64,000 nucleotides of DNA from a virus, in IMG/VR virus record IMGVR_UViG_3300044705_000115, positions 62,001 through 126,000 of that record. One strand, written 5' to 3'. The position numbers and the translations under genes were made by a program. The notes below the pieces were generated by a model that was not told the DNA's origin, made no database searches, and worked only from the letters and a program-made list of their open reading frames with translations. Below are positions 14,312 to 21,339 of this stretch, in pieces; within the stretch, counting starts at the first letter, position 1; each line of letters opens with the position of its first letter.

Positions 14312-16346
14312 CAGGGTCTCTCCTTTCGTCGCAGGCCGCGATCCGCGACCCGATGAAGCTGATCACCGGCACGGTCACTGCGTCGCCCATCGCGGCGTAG
14401 CGGTGCGCGTCGGGCTGTGGATCGTGCGGGACGCCGCCAGCGCCGTCGGTGACCAGCATGTCGGCCTCGGTCGGCGGGTGGGAGTTGTTGCGCGGGTTCG
14501 ACCGCAGCGTCGGTGCGGCGTCAGCCACGAGCGGCGTGCCGCGGCCAGTGCCGTCCTCGCTGGCATCGTGGCCCTCGGAGGTCAGCGCGTGTGCGACCGC
14601 GCCGGCGCCTGTCTCGTCGCAGGTCGGCGCGACCTCTGCCTGAACGCCGATTCCATTCGCCCCCTGCTGCGCGGTGCGGATCGAGTGAACCGGACCGACA
14701 GCGTGCGGCTTGCCAGTCATCAGGCCGAAGGACTGGCCATCGTCGCGGACACCGATCCCTGCATCGCGGAGACGGATGCGCCCTTCGGCGTCGGGCGATG
14801 GCGTCAAGGAGTCGCCCGAGCGCCCGATCGCGTCGGTATGGATGCACGACGGCTCGACGGCAAGCGTTCCGTTCAGCCTGCCATCGACGAGCGTGCGGGC
14901 ATGGTCAGCCTCTTCCCAGCTCTCGTAGTCCTCGTCGTGGTTTGCAGCATGGCGCTTGGTGTAGGCGACCAGCTCCCAGTTCGGCGGATACCCGAGCTGG
15001 TAGTAGCTCGGCGTATCGGCGAGGCTCGGGCCATCAGGGATCGTCCAGCCATCCGGGAAGCCCTGCAGCCGCTCGCACTCGGTCGGCGTGAGACGCCGCA
15101 CCTGAGAGCCAGCGGCGAGGCGCGTGTCCTGGTGGCTGCCGGGATCCGCTGACAGCGACATCGCCTGATCGACCTCGCGCACCTCCTCGCGCTGGTTCTG
15201 GACGAAGGCGGTGGGGGCGGCCGCGCCCTTCCCGACCCGAAGCGCGGGCGACATGTCATCGAGGGGCGCAGCGTCTCCCTGGGTGCCGTCGAAAGCGACG
15301 AGGTTGACATCGTCCTCCTGCCGTCGACCCGGCTCTGAGACGCCATCGCCTGTCGCGCTGCCGCGGGTCAGCGGCGCAGCTACCTCCGGCGATCCTTCGA
15401 CGATCACGGCATCGTCCGCGTCGGAGGTGACGCCCTTCTGGTAGCGCTTGGTCAGCGCCGGGGCGATGGTGAGTGGCTGGCTATCGGTGCGCGACCCCGG
15501 CTTGCCGTTGCGGTCCAGGGAGCCGTTGGCCAGCAGCGTGTCGGCTACGTCAGGCTCATCTGCGACGAGCCATCCGGCCTCGGCGTCTGGGAGGTCGGCG
15601 CCGCTGTTCCCGAATCGGCTGGTGAGGGACTGGCTGACTCCTCCGGGGGTACCGACTGCGCCAGCGCCCTTAGGCTCGCCTCGAGGGCGGCGGGCAGCGC
15701 CCGGTCGCGCTTCTGCGCTCGCCGCAGAATCCCCCTCGCCGCCCGCCCGCTCAAGTAGAACCTCGGATGGCACCGGGCCACCAAGACAGCCGACAACGAA
15801 CAGGCGATGGCGTCGTTGGGGGACTCCGAAGTGTTGAGAGTTGAGGGTGCGCCATACGGCCCCTCCCCACGGCCCAGCGGCCACACCTGAGCGTGTCCAT
15901 CCTCCGGCGGGAACATGGCACTCGGCGCCCACGAAGGCGCCCAGGACGAGTGCGAAGTCCAGGCCGCCGTTCGAGGAGAGGGCACCTGGCACGTTCTCCC
16001 AGAGGGTCCAGCGAGGAACGAGGGAATTGCGGAGTCGGATGAAGTGCCAGAAGAGGCCCGAGCGCTCGCCTTCGAGTCCACTGCGCTTGCCGGCGACGCT
16101 GAGGTCTTGGCAGGGCGTTCCTCCGACGAGGCAGTCGATCGGGTCGAGGGCATCTGGATCAAGCTCCGTGATGTCGGGGTGGACAGGGATGTCGGGCCAG
16201 TGGCGGCCTAGGATCGCGCGGCGCTGCGGAAGCACCTCGCACATCCACCGCACGTCGAAGCGGGCGGACGCACGATGAAGGCCGAGCTCGAAGCCGCCAA
16301 CGCCGCTGCAGACCGAGCCGACGCGCAGTTTCTCCTGGTCGGACAC
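14304..16346 (-). CDS. DNA cytosine-5 methyltransferase (Dcm class) with a very long variable region
   Basis: 680 residues from GTG 16346. Motif I GSVCSGVGGFE (10-20), catalytic TPCQ (77-80, nucleophile Cys 79), ENV (WENVPG, about 116-121) and QRRHR (about 177-181) are intact. Motif IX-like LTPTECERLQGFPDGW sits near 420-435. The motif X-like MGDAVTVPVISFIG is displaced to the extreme C-terminus. The recognition region and a second insert together add about 350 residues rich in Asp, Gly and Pro, with recurrent phrases such as GTGRGTPLV, PTLRSNPRNNS and GDAAPLDDMSPALR, as in other large phage Dcm enzymes. Orphan: no restriction partner nearby. Confidence 0.87.
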   Translation of the reverse strand: MSDQEKLRVGSVCSGVGGFELGLHRASARFDVRWMCEVLPQRRAILGRHWPDIPVHPDITELDPDALDPIDCLVGGTPCQDLSVAGKRSGLEGERSGLFWHFIRLRNSLVPRWTLWENVPGALSSNGGLDFALVLGAFVGAECHVPAGGWTRSGVAAGPWGGAVWRTLNSQHFGVPQRRHRLFVVGCLGGPVPSEVLLERAGGEGDSAASAEARPGAARRPRGEPKGAGAVGTPGGVSQSLTSRFGNSGADLPDAEAGWLVADEPDVADTLLANGSLDRNGKPGSRTDSQPLTIAPALTKRYQKGVTSDADDAVIVEGSPEVAAPLTRGSATGDGVSEPGRRQEDDVNLVAFDGTQGDAAPLDDMSPALRVGKGAAAPTAFVQNQREEVREVDQAMSLSADPGSHQDTRLAAGSQVRRLTPTECERLQGFPDGWTIPDGPSLADTPSYYQLGYPPNWELVAYTKRHAANHDEDYESWEEADHARTLVDGRLNGTLAVEPSCIHTDAIGRSGDSLTPSPDAEGRIRLRDAGIGVRDDGQSFGLMTGKPHAVGPVHSIRTAQQGANGIGVQAEVAPTCDETGAGAVAHALTSEGHDASEDGTGRGTPLVADAAPTLRSNPRNNSHPPTEADMLVTDGAGGVPHDPQPDAHRYAAMGDAVTVPVISFIGSRIAACDERRDPDG

Positions 16347-16379
16347 TGGGCCGGAAGCTACCTAGGGGAGCGGACGCGG

Positions 16380-16409
16380 GACGCCGCTGATTCCGCATCT
16401 TGCGGCGTC
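16380..16409 (-). terminator. Hairpin between membrane-protein and methyltransferase genes
   Basis: Perfect 8-bp arms GACGCCGC/GCGGCGTC with a 14-nt loop, overlapping the stop of the upstream gene. No T-run, so an attenuator or RNA-processing stem is equally possible. Confidence 0.35.
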
Positions 16410-17247
16410 AGCAGTTGACCTTGACCGCCGGCGTGCAGACATGCGCCGGAAGGTTGCCGGGAAGGGCTTCGATTTCCACCGGAGCGCCTTTTTCCGGCAG
16501 GACTTTGATGCCGACCGCAGAGCTTCCGGGGCCACCCTGGGAGTCGCCGTCTTCGTTCTGATCACCGCCTTCGCTGGGGGCGGTGGCTGGCGGCACCGCT
16601 GGCGCAGCGGCGGGCGGCGGGCTGGGCACTGGCGTACTCGGAGTCGGCTGGTGGTTCTCGCCGCCGCCCTTGGAGCCGCCCTTTCCGTTCCCGCCGCTTC
16701 CGCCGCCAGCACCGCCGCCTGCGGGCTGGTGAGGGCTACTGGTCGCGGGATTCTCGCTGGGCGCCTGCTCGGGAGCGCTGGTGGCCGGGCCGGCGCGGCT
16801 GTTGCCAGTTCCTTCACTCGCCGAAGTGCTGCGCGGAGACGCTGGCGGGGGCTGCGGGTGGATGCATTCGACATCGACCCCGTGCCCGTTGATCAGCATC
16901 ACCTCAGCCGCCTTCTTGACGAGAATGCAGCTCTGCAGGCTGGTCACGAGGGCGATCGCCTGGGAGAAGTTGCGGTGGCACTGCTTCGGTTCGATCGGGC
17001 GCCCGGTCTTCTCGTCCGGCGTGCAGGGCGATTCCTGCAGAACGCGGATGTTCTGCTTGGTGACGTTGATGTCGTGGCCCTGCTTCTCGACTTCGGCGCT
17101 GAGGACGTATGCCTTGATGCCGGAGTAGACCGCGAAGCCGACGAAGACGACGATCAGCAGGCCCGTGATGGTCACATGGTGGCGGTCGTAGAAGGCCGCA
17201 GATTTCGGGAAACGCTCGCGGAGACGGGACTGGAGTTTGCCGAGCAT
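16408..17247 (-). CDS. Membrane-anchored protein with Pro/Gly-rich low-complexity domain
   Basis: 279 residues. An N-terminal signal anchor (ITGLLIVVFVGFAVYSGIKAY, about 28-48) follows a basic cytoplasmic start. Residues 55-135 form a helical, Cys-containing domain (PCT, QCH, SC, EC), and 140-250 are Pro/Gly/Ser-rich and disordered. A short ordered tail ends VCTPAVKVNC. The topology suggests an outward-facing protein of the host envelope, with disulfides. The next two genes also encode membrane proteins. Function unknown; superinfection exclusion or lysis control are possibilities only. Confidence 0.6.
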   Translation of the reverse strand: MLGKLQSRLRERFPKSAAFYDRHHVTITGLLIVVFVGFAVYSGIKAYVLSAEVEKQGHDINVTKQNIRVLQESPCTPDEKTGRPIEPKQCHRNFSQAIALVTSLQSCILVKKAAEVMLINGHGVDVECIHPQPPPASPRSTSASEGTGNSRAGPATSAPEQAPSENPATSSPHQPAGGGAGGGSGGNGKGGSKGGGENHQPTPSTPVPSPPPAAAPAVPPATAPSEGGDQNEDGDSQGGPGSSAVGIKVLPEKGAPVEIEALPGNLPAHVCTPAVKVNC

Positions 17248-17250
17248 GGA

Positions 17251-17649
17251 TCAGCTTCCGAACCAAGGGAGGGGACTGGGAGACGCCGCAGCACAAGAGA
17301 TAGTGACACCACCGTACGTCGTCTGGAAGCCGGTTTCCGCTGCAGATTCGATGAGCGCTTCGACTCCCTCTTCGGCGGCTTCAAGCGCGTTGTTCCAGGC
17401 GAAAACCTCGGAGCGGATGCCCCGCTGTTCGTAGATGGCGATCTGCAGCTTCGCCTGGGCTTCGTCGGCCTGGTGATCGCGCAATGCCCCGAGACGCGCT
17501 GCATTGCCGCGTTCACAACCCTGCCGATTCAGATCGACGAGCTGGGTGGAGATGCCAGCGAGGACGGCGTAAACGACCAAGCCGAAGAGCAGGCTCAGCG
17601 TGAGCCGGCGCATCGTTGTCGGGTGCCTATCAGCGAAGCGGCGCAGCAC
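17251..17649 (-). CDS. Small membrane-anchored protein
   Basis: 132 residues. N-terminal anchor LSLLFGLVVYAVLAGIS (about 18-34) after a basic start, then an exported helical domain with a single Cys pair (QGC near 45, SCA near 119). Three nt separate it from the next gene. Layout matches its downstream neighbour, so the two may act together. No family recognised. Confidence 0.55.
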   Translation of the reverse strand: MLRRFADRHPTTMRRLTLSLLFGLVVYAVLAGISTQLVDLNRQGCERGNAARLGALRDHQADEAQAKLQIAIYEQRGIRSEVFAWNNALEAAEEGVEALIESAAETGFQTTYGGVTISCAAASPSPLPWFGS

Positions 17650-17793
17650 CTAGAACCTCGCGCCGAGCAGCAGGGCGATGAGGTAGATGACGCCAAGCGC
17701 CAGCGCGAAGCTTGCATGGCTCAGTAGCCACGCCGTCGTTCCTGGGTAGCGGACACGCGCCTTCTTGACGCGCTCAACGGCTGGCGTCCTCAT
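17650..17793 (-). CDS. Tiny single-span membrane protein
   Basis: 47 residues from ATG 17793; basic N-terminus (MRTPAVERVKKARVRY) and one C-terminal membrane segment (FALALGVIYLIALLLG). The longer in-frame start at 17892 lies inside the previous gene and is rejected. Overlaps the previous gene by 20 nt. Function unknown. Confidence 0.5.
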   Translation of the reverse strand: MRTPAVERVKKARVRYPGTTAWLLSHASFALALGVIYLIALLLGARF

Positions 17794-18085
17794 CTTCGTC
17801 GTCGCCGCCGAAGTCGATCGTGATTCGTTTACGCCGCTTCTTGCGCTCGGCCCTCTCGTCAGGAGAGTCCCCGCTTTCGCGCCGGCGCTCATCGGATTTC
17901 AGCCAGACTGGCAGGCCGATGAGCGCGGACGCGAGCGTGGCGATGAACGGCACCGCGCCCGTGGCGAACTGTCCGCGGCCCAACTGGTAGACGAGGAAGA
18001 GACCCGCAACCGGGCATACGACATCCCTGATCAGACGCCGGACCCCGGCGACTAGAAGCTCGAGGAACCGTTCGAGTCCGCTCAC
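17774..18085 (-). CDS. Small membrane protein with charged C-terminus
   Basis: 103 residues from GTG 18085. Two hydrophobic segments (VVCPVAGLFLVYQLG, then VPFIATLASALIGLPVW) are followed by a strongly charged tail (ERAERKKRRKRITIDF, then DDEDED). The topology is holin-like, but it is far from the lysis cassette. First gene of the membrane-protein group. Function unknown. Confidence 0.55.
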   Translation of the reverse strand: MSGLERFLELLVAGVRRLIRDVVCPVAGLFLVYQLGRGQFATGAVPFIATLASALIGLPVWLKSDERRRESGDSPDERAERKKRRKRITIDFGGDDEDEDASR

Positions 18086-18115
18086 TCACTCGCCCGCCGC
18101 CGCAGCTCGCCCGTC

Positions 18116-18131
18116 CATGAAGGACAGATTA
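18116..18131 (-). promoter_or_regulatory. Possible leaderless promoter with a 10-codon leader
   Basis: TAATCT (18126-18131) lies 7 nt upstream of ATG 18118, which would encode MDGRAAAAGE and stop at TGA directly before GTG 18085 (TGAGTG). Speculative. Confidence 0.25.
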
Positions 18132-18172
18132 GATGCCGCAGCAGCAGGCTCCCGCGAATGAACTTTCTGTCG

Positions 18173-18382
18173 CTATTCGGTGATACCGAGCTTTTTCGCC
18201 ATTGCTTCTACGTCCCTGCGGAGCCACACGGTCGTCGCCTTCAACTCCTGCAGCGGTTCGGGCATCTTCCCCGCCTTCTGCCATCGACTGATCTGTGGAA
18301 CCCCCTTCTTCAGGATCTCCGCCGCCTCAGCCGCGCCGACGATGTCCTTGCGGTTCCTCCTGATCTTTACTTCCCTTTCCAT
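18173..18382 (-). CDS. AlpA/MerR-like small DNA-binding protein
   Basis: 69 residues. Layout DIVGAAEAAEILKKGVPQISRWQKAGKMPEPL followed by VWLRRDVEAMAKKLG is the winged helix-turn-helix of AlpA, excisionase and MerR-like regulators. Good ribosome site GAGGAGAGG before ATG 18382. It could be an excisionase or a transcription factor; no integrase is present in the window to decide. Confidence 0.65.
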   Translation of the reverse strand: MEREVKIRRNRKDIVGAAEAAEILKKGVPQISRWQKAGKMPEPLQELKATTVWLRRDVEAMAKKLGITE

Positions 18383-18684
18383 TCCTCTCCTCTGCCCGGT
18401 CCGACGACAGTCGGCCCGCGATCAGACTCGGCCCAGTCGTAGATAGCCACTGCCGAGTCGGTGACTTTGTCGACGACGACGAGGTTTGGAACCTCCGGGT
18501 TCCACGGCCCCCAGACCTCCGGCCACCACGCGATCTCATCGAACTCCTCGCCGACCTTGGGCGGCTGCGGGGATGGCTCGTCGAAAACGATGGCCCTCGC
18601 TTCCTGCTCACGTCCCTTCTTGCGGGCGAACAGGTAGACGCCGAGCAGCAAGCCGATCCCGCAGATACCGATTACGCCGGGCAT
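18367..18684 (-). CDS. Small protein with N-terminal membrane anchor
   Basis: 105 residues. Begins with a hydrophobic helix (VIGICGIGLLLGVYLFARKKG, residues 4-24), then a soluble Trp-rich part (EIAWWPEVWGPWNPEV) facing the cytoplasm or exterior. Starts one base into the end of the HD-hydrolase gene and overlaps the AlpA-like gene by 16 nt. No family recognised. Confidence 0.5.
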   Translation of the reverse strand: MPGVIGICGIGLLLGVYLFARKKGREQEARAIVFDEPSPQPPKVGEEFDEIAWWPEVWGPWNPEVPNLVVVDKVTDSAVAIYDWAESDRGPTVVGPGRGEEWKGK

Positions 18685-19142
18685 CAGCCAGCGCCCCCCT
18701 CAAGCAGTTCCAGAGTCCGCAGATACTTCCTGCTGAGGTGCGCCGCCTGCTTCGGCGGCAGCTTGCCCTGGCGCTCGGGGGAGAGGTTGTGTTTGAGATC
18801 GGCCACCTTGACGACGCTCGCAAGGAAGTTCTCTCGCACCCGCAGGACGTAATCCTCGTAAGGCTCGCCCGGATTTTGCGTGATCGCGCGGAGCGCAGAT
18901 GCCTGCTTTGGGGTCAACCAGCGGGGGTCTGCATAGGAGACATTCGGCCGCTCGAAGTCAACGATTTCGAGTTCGGTGTCCTCGAAGACATCGTGCAGCA
19001 GAGCCACGACCCGATAGTCCTCGCCGAGTCCGCGGACGGCTTCCTCGACAGCGACCGGATGGAACAGGTACGGCTCGCCGACCTTGTCGGTCTGCCCGGC
19101 GTGGGCATCGAGCATCAGCAGGTAGGCGTCCCGGCGATTCAC
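18684..19142 (-). CDS. HD-domain phosphohydrolase of the ppGpp-hydrolase (SpoT/MESH1) type
   Basis: 152 residues, one compact HD domain. Metal ligands follow the SpoT/MESH1 order: His 28 in LFHPVAV, His 50-Asp 51 in ALLHDVFEDTE, and Asp 115 in VKVADLKHNL. The EDT after HD and the late DLKHNL are typical of enzymes that remove the 3' diphosphate of (p)ppGpp. No synthetase or TGS/ACT domain is attached. A phage copy could blunt the stringent response or clear alarmone-like defence signals; that role is inferred. Overlaps the GHKL-ATPase gene by 4 nt (ATGA). Confidence 0.75.
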   Translation of the reverse strand: MNRRDAYLLMLDAHAGQTDKVGEPYLFHPVAVEEAVRGLGEDYRVVALLHDVFEDTELEIVDFERPNVSYADPRWLTPKQASALRAITQNPGEPYEDYVLRVRENFLASVVKVADLKHNLSPERQGKLPPKQAAHLSRKYLRTLELLEGGAG

Positions 19143-20668
19143 AGCGCGACCTCCTTGGCAGCGTCGTCCTTCAGGTCAGGCTCGGCGACCAGCGCCGCCG
19201 CCAGCCTCGCTCCGACCTTGCAGCAGGCGTCGTAGAACTCCTTGCTCAGGTGTTCCGCTGCCCACTGGTGGGCAAACTCGTGGATCAGTAGTTCGTGGGC
19301 GCGGTCGGAGACCTGCGACCCCTCCATTGCCTCCTCGAAGAAACGGTAGCCGAGCGCGGTGAAGTTGAAGGTCAACTCCGCCCTCGTCGGGCTGATCCTC
19401 TTCCAAGTGGCGTTGAACGGCCAGTCCCCGCGCTTCTTGGGCTGGGCGATCTTCACCGTGAGGTCGCTGACATCGAGGATGCGATGCGCCAGCTCCTTCG
19501 CGTAAGCAGCGAGTTCGGCGACGTAGGTCGGCCAACTCTCCTCCGGCATCAGGTTCAGCAGGTCGTCTCCGGCGTCCGGCTTGGGCGACGGGGTGACCTG
19601 ACCAGCAGGCAGCGCGGAGGCCGAACCCTTGACGGCCTTCCAACCCTCTTTCGAGAAGGCGCCTGCGGGGATGACCGTGTAGCCCTTGCTGACGGCGATC
19701 TTTTCGGCCTCGCGGTCGCTCGGGTCTGCGGTGACCACCTTGGCGCCGTACCGGGCAGTGACCACCGACTGAACCGCTGCTGGCGCGACAGCCTCGTCCT
19801 CAAGAGCGTCATCAACCCAGCGCTCGCTTGCGGTCTCTGCGTCGAGTTCGGCGTGTATCGCGTTGAGGACTGCCGCCCGCACATCGCGCAGGTAGCTCGG
19901 CGGCACGTTGTCGCGGTCGGTGTTCAGCGGCACCTTCTGGCTCACGTTTACGTGGTAGGAGTCGCCGGTTTCGACCACCGGTATCCCGAGCTCGTAGAGC
20001 ATCCCCTTCTCGTCTCCGGTCGGCTCGAAGACCTGCACCCAGGTCTTGCGCGTGGTCGGACGCAGGTAGCCCTCCTCGTCGGCCCGCTCCGTCCGCAGGC
20101 TGATCTGAAAGCTGTAGCGCGACTCCCTAGGGGGGATCTTCTTCCCGTTGAAGGTCGTCTTGACACCTGACGGCGGTATCAGCCGGAACATCAGCCGCTC
20201 GACCGCCTTGACCTCCTCGGGCGTCAGCCGCACGAACCCCCGGAAGGCGCTGCCTTTCGTCGTCGGGCGCGTCTTGTCCATTTCGCGGCCCTCGGCGGTG
20301 AACTTGACCAAGCCGGTCGTGGTCTGGATGGTGGCCGATTCGCACATGGCGATGACCAGCTTCTCGCCGAGATTGAAGCGCCCGCGTTTGGTCGGGTCGT
20401 CCTTCTTCTTGGAGTCGGCGAACAGGGTGTAGGCGTGGGCGATGTCGGCGAAGCCGTCCGGCGAGTCGTCGGTGACTTCGATCAGGTAGATCGCGTCCTC
20501 GCTCTCGGGAACGCCCTCTTGGAAGTCCAGCGCAACTTCAACGTTCTCGACCTTCTCGTCCCAAGCGTTCTGCACCAGCTCGGCGACAGCGAACTCCTTG
20601 CCTTTGCGCTGCAGGAGCTTCGCCAACCCCTCTTTATCGACCTCGAAGGTCGGCAGTTTCTCAGCCAT
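19139..20668 (-). CDS. GHKL-type ATPase fused to a zinc-metallopeptidase-like C-terminus
   Basis: 509 residues. The N-terminal 250 residues show a Bergerat ATP fold: N box ELVQNAWDE (30-38), DDSPDGF (67-73, like the DxGxG box) and GRFNLGEK (96-103, lid), then beta-rich transducer-like segments. Residues 255-420 include an alpha/beta stretch (KVVTADPSDREAEKIAVSKG). The last 50 residues carry HEFAH (463-467) and a further His at 473 (HEFAHxxxxxH), the zincin signature. Hsp90/MutL-like ATPase plus peptidase in one chain is uncommon. It is translationally coupled to the HD hydrolase. Substrate unknown; ATPase call firm, peptidase activity inferred from the motif. Confidence 0.75.
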   Translation of the reverse strand: MAEKLPTFEVDKEGLAKLLQRKGKEFAVAELVQNAWDEKVENVEVALDFQEGVPESEDAIYLIEVTDDSPDGFADIAHAYTLFADSKKKDDPTKRGRFNLGEKLVIAMCESATIQTTTGLVKFTAEGREMDKTRPTTKGSAFRGFVRLTPEEVKAVERLMFRLIPPSGVKTTFNGKKIPPRESRYSFQISLRTERADEEGYLRPTTRKTWVQVFEPTGDEKGMLYELGIPVVETGDSYHVNVSQKVPLNTDRDNVPPSYLRDVRAAVLNAIHAELDAETASERWVDDALEDEAVAPAAVQSVVTARYGAKVVTADPSDREAEKIAVSKGYTVIPAGAFSKEGWKAVKGSASALPAGQVTPSPKPDAGDDLLNLMPEESWPTYVAELAAYAKELAHRILDVSDLTVKIAQPKKRGDWPFNATWKRISPTRAELTFNFTALGYRFFEEAMEGSQVSDRAHELLIHEFAHQWAAEHLSKEFYDACCKVGARLAAALVAEPDLKDDAAKEVAL

Positions 20669-20936
20669 GCTTCCTCCATCCCATTTTCTTGACTCGAAGC
20701 TTCGCGTTGATCGGCACCCATTCCTCCAAGCTCTCCGCGAGCTTTCGCCGCTGGCGCCAGTTCAGCCCCCGCACGTAGAGAGTCGCGTCGCCCTTGAAGG
20801 GGTCGCCGTGAATAACTTCCGCTTCGGTGGCACCGACGATGAACGCCTCACGCATCGCGTCTTCCGCAGTGAGAACGCCCATCGTCGGTCTTGCCCCGAA
20901 GAGGTTCCGCCAGAACTGCTCTCGCGTCGAGCGCAC
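20661..20936 (-). CDS. Small hypothetical protein upstream of the GHKL ATPase
   Basis: 91 residues from GTG 20936, one base after the stop of the HARE-HTH gene, and overlapping the ATPase start by 8 nt. Mixed alpha/beta with a basic C-terminus (RVKKMGWRKHG). No motif recognised; probably part of the same functional cassette. Confidence 0.5.
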   Translation of the reverse strand: MRSTREQFWRNLFGARPTMGVLTAEDAMREAFIVGATEAEVIHGDPFKGDATLYVRGLNWRQRRKLAESLEEWVPINAKLRVKKMGWRKHG

Positions 20937-20937
20937 C

Positions 20938-21240
20938 CTACTCAGCCGCGCTCGCGGTTCCCTCGCCCTCCTTGTGGCGCTCGATCAGGTCGTAGACGCC
21001 GGGGCCGGTTCGGACGAAGGTGTCCTGCCGCGCCGCGCAGGTCGCCAGCTTCGCCGAAACGCTCTGCGCCGGGGTCTTGCCCTTGGTCACGACCTTGCCC
21101 TCGTCGAGCATCCGTTTCGTGATCTCCTGGTAGTGGAGCGGCCCCTTGGCCCGCGCGATGACGCGGCGGGCGCCCTCTTTCATGTCGATGCCTTTGGTCG
21201 TCTTGGCCTTGGCTTTCGACGGTTTCTTGGTGGTAGGCAT
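20938..21240 (-). CDS. HARE-HTH domain protein
   Basis: 100 residues from ATG 21240. After a Lys-rich start, residues 20-88 match the HARE-HTH (HB1, ASXL, restriction endonuclease) winged helix: ARRVIARAKGPLHYQEITKR, then SVSAKLATCAARQDTFVRTG and GVYDLIE. The domain binds DNA and is often linked to restriction or modified-DNA recognition. The start-associated motif sits right upstream, so it is probably the first gene of the transcript that runs through the GHKL ATPase and HD hydrolase. A longer in-frame start would run antisense through the collagen-like gene and is rejected. Confidence 0.75.
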   Translation of the reverse strand: MPTTKKPSKAKAKTTKGIDMKEGARRVIARAKGPLHYQEITKRMLDEGKVVTKGKTPAQSVSAKLATCAARQDTFVRTGPGVYDLIERHKEGEGTASAAE

Positions 21241-21245
21241 GTCGG

Positions 21246-21258
21246 CCTCCTTGGTCGG
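21246..21258 (-). promoter_or_regulatory. Start-associated motif CCGACCAAGGAGG
   Basis: Exact copy on the minus strand, 5 nt upstream of ATG 21240. GTAGTCT lies upstream, as before the copy near 11498. Confidence 0.6.
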
Positions 21259-21309
21259 GTTACTGCTGCACAGACTACACGATCCTGCTAACTTTGTTGG
21301 CGCTTCACC

Positions 21310-21339
21310 CCGACCAAGGATCAACGAAAGGACGAGAAG
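21310..21339 (+). promoter_or_regulatory. Composite leader of the collagen-like gene
   Basis: CCGACCAAGGA (21310-21320) followed by CAACGAAAGGACGAGAAG (21322-21339) directly before ATG 21340. TGCTAACTT upstream (about 21282-21290) could be an extended -10. Faces the minus-strand start at 21240 across a 99-bp divergent region. Confidence 0.5.
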
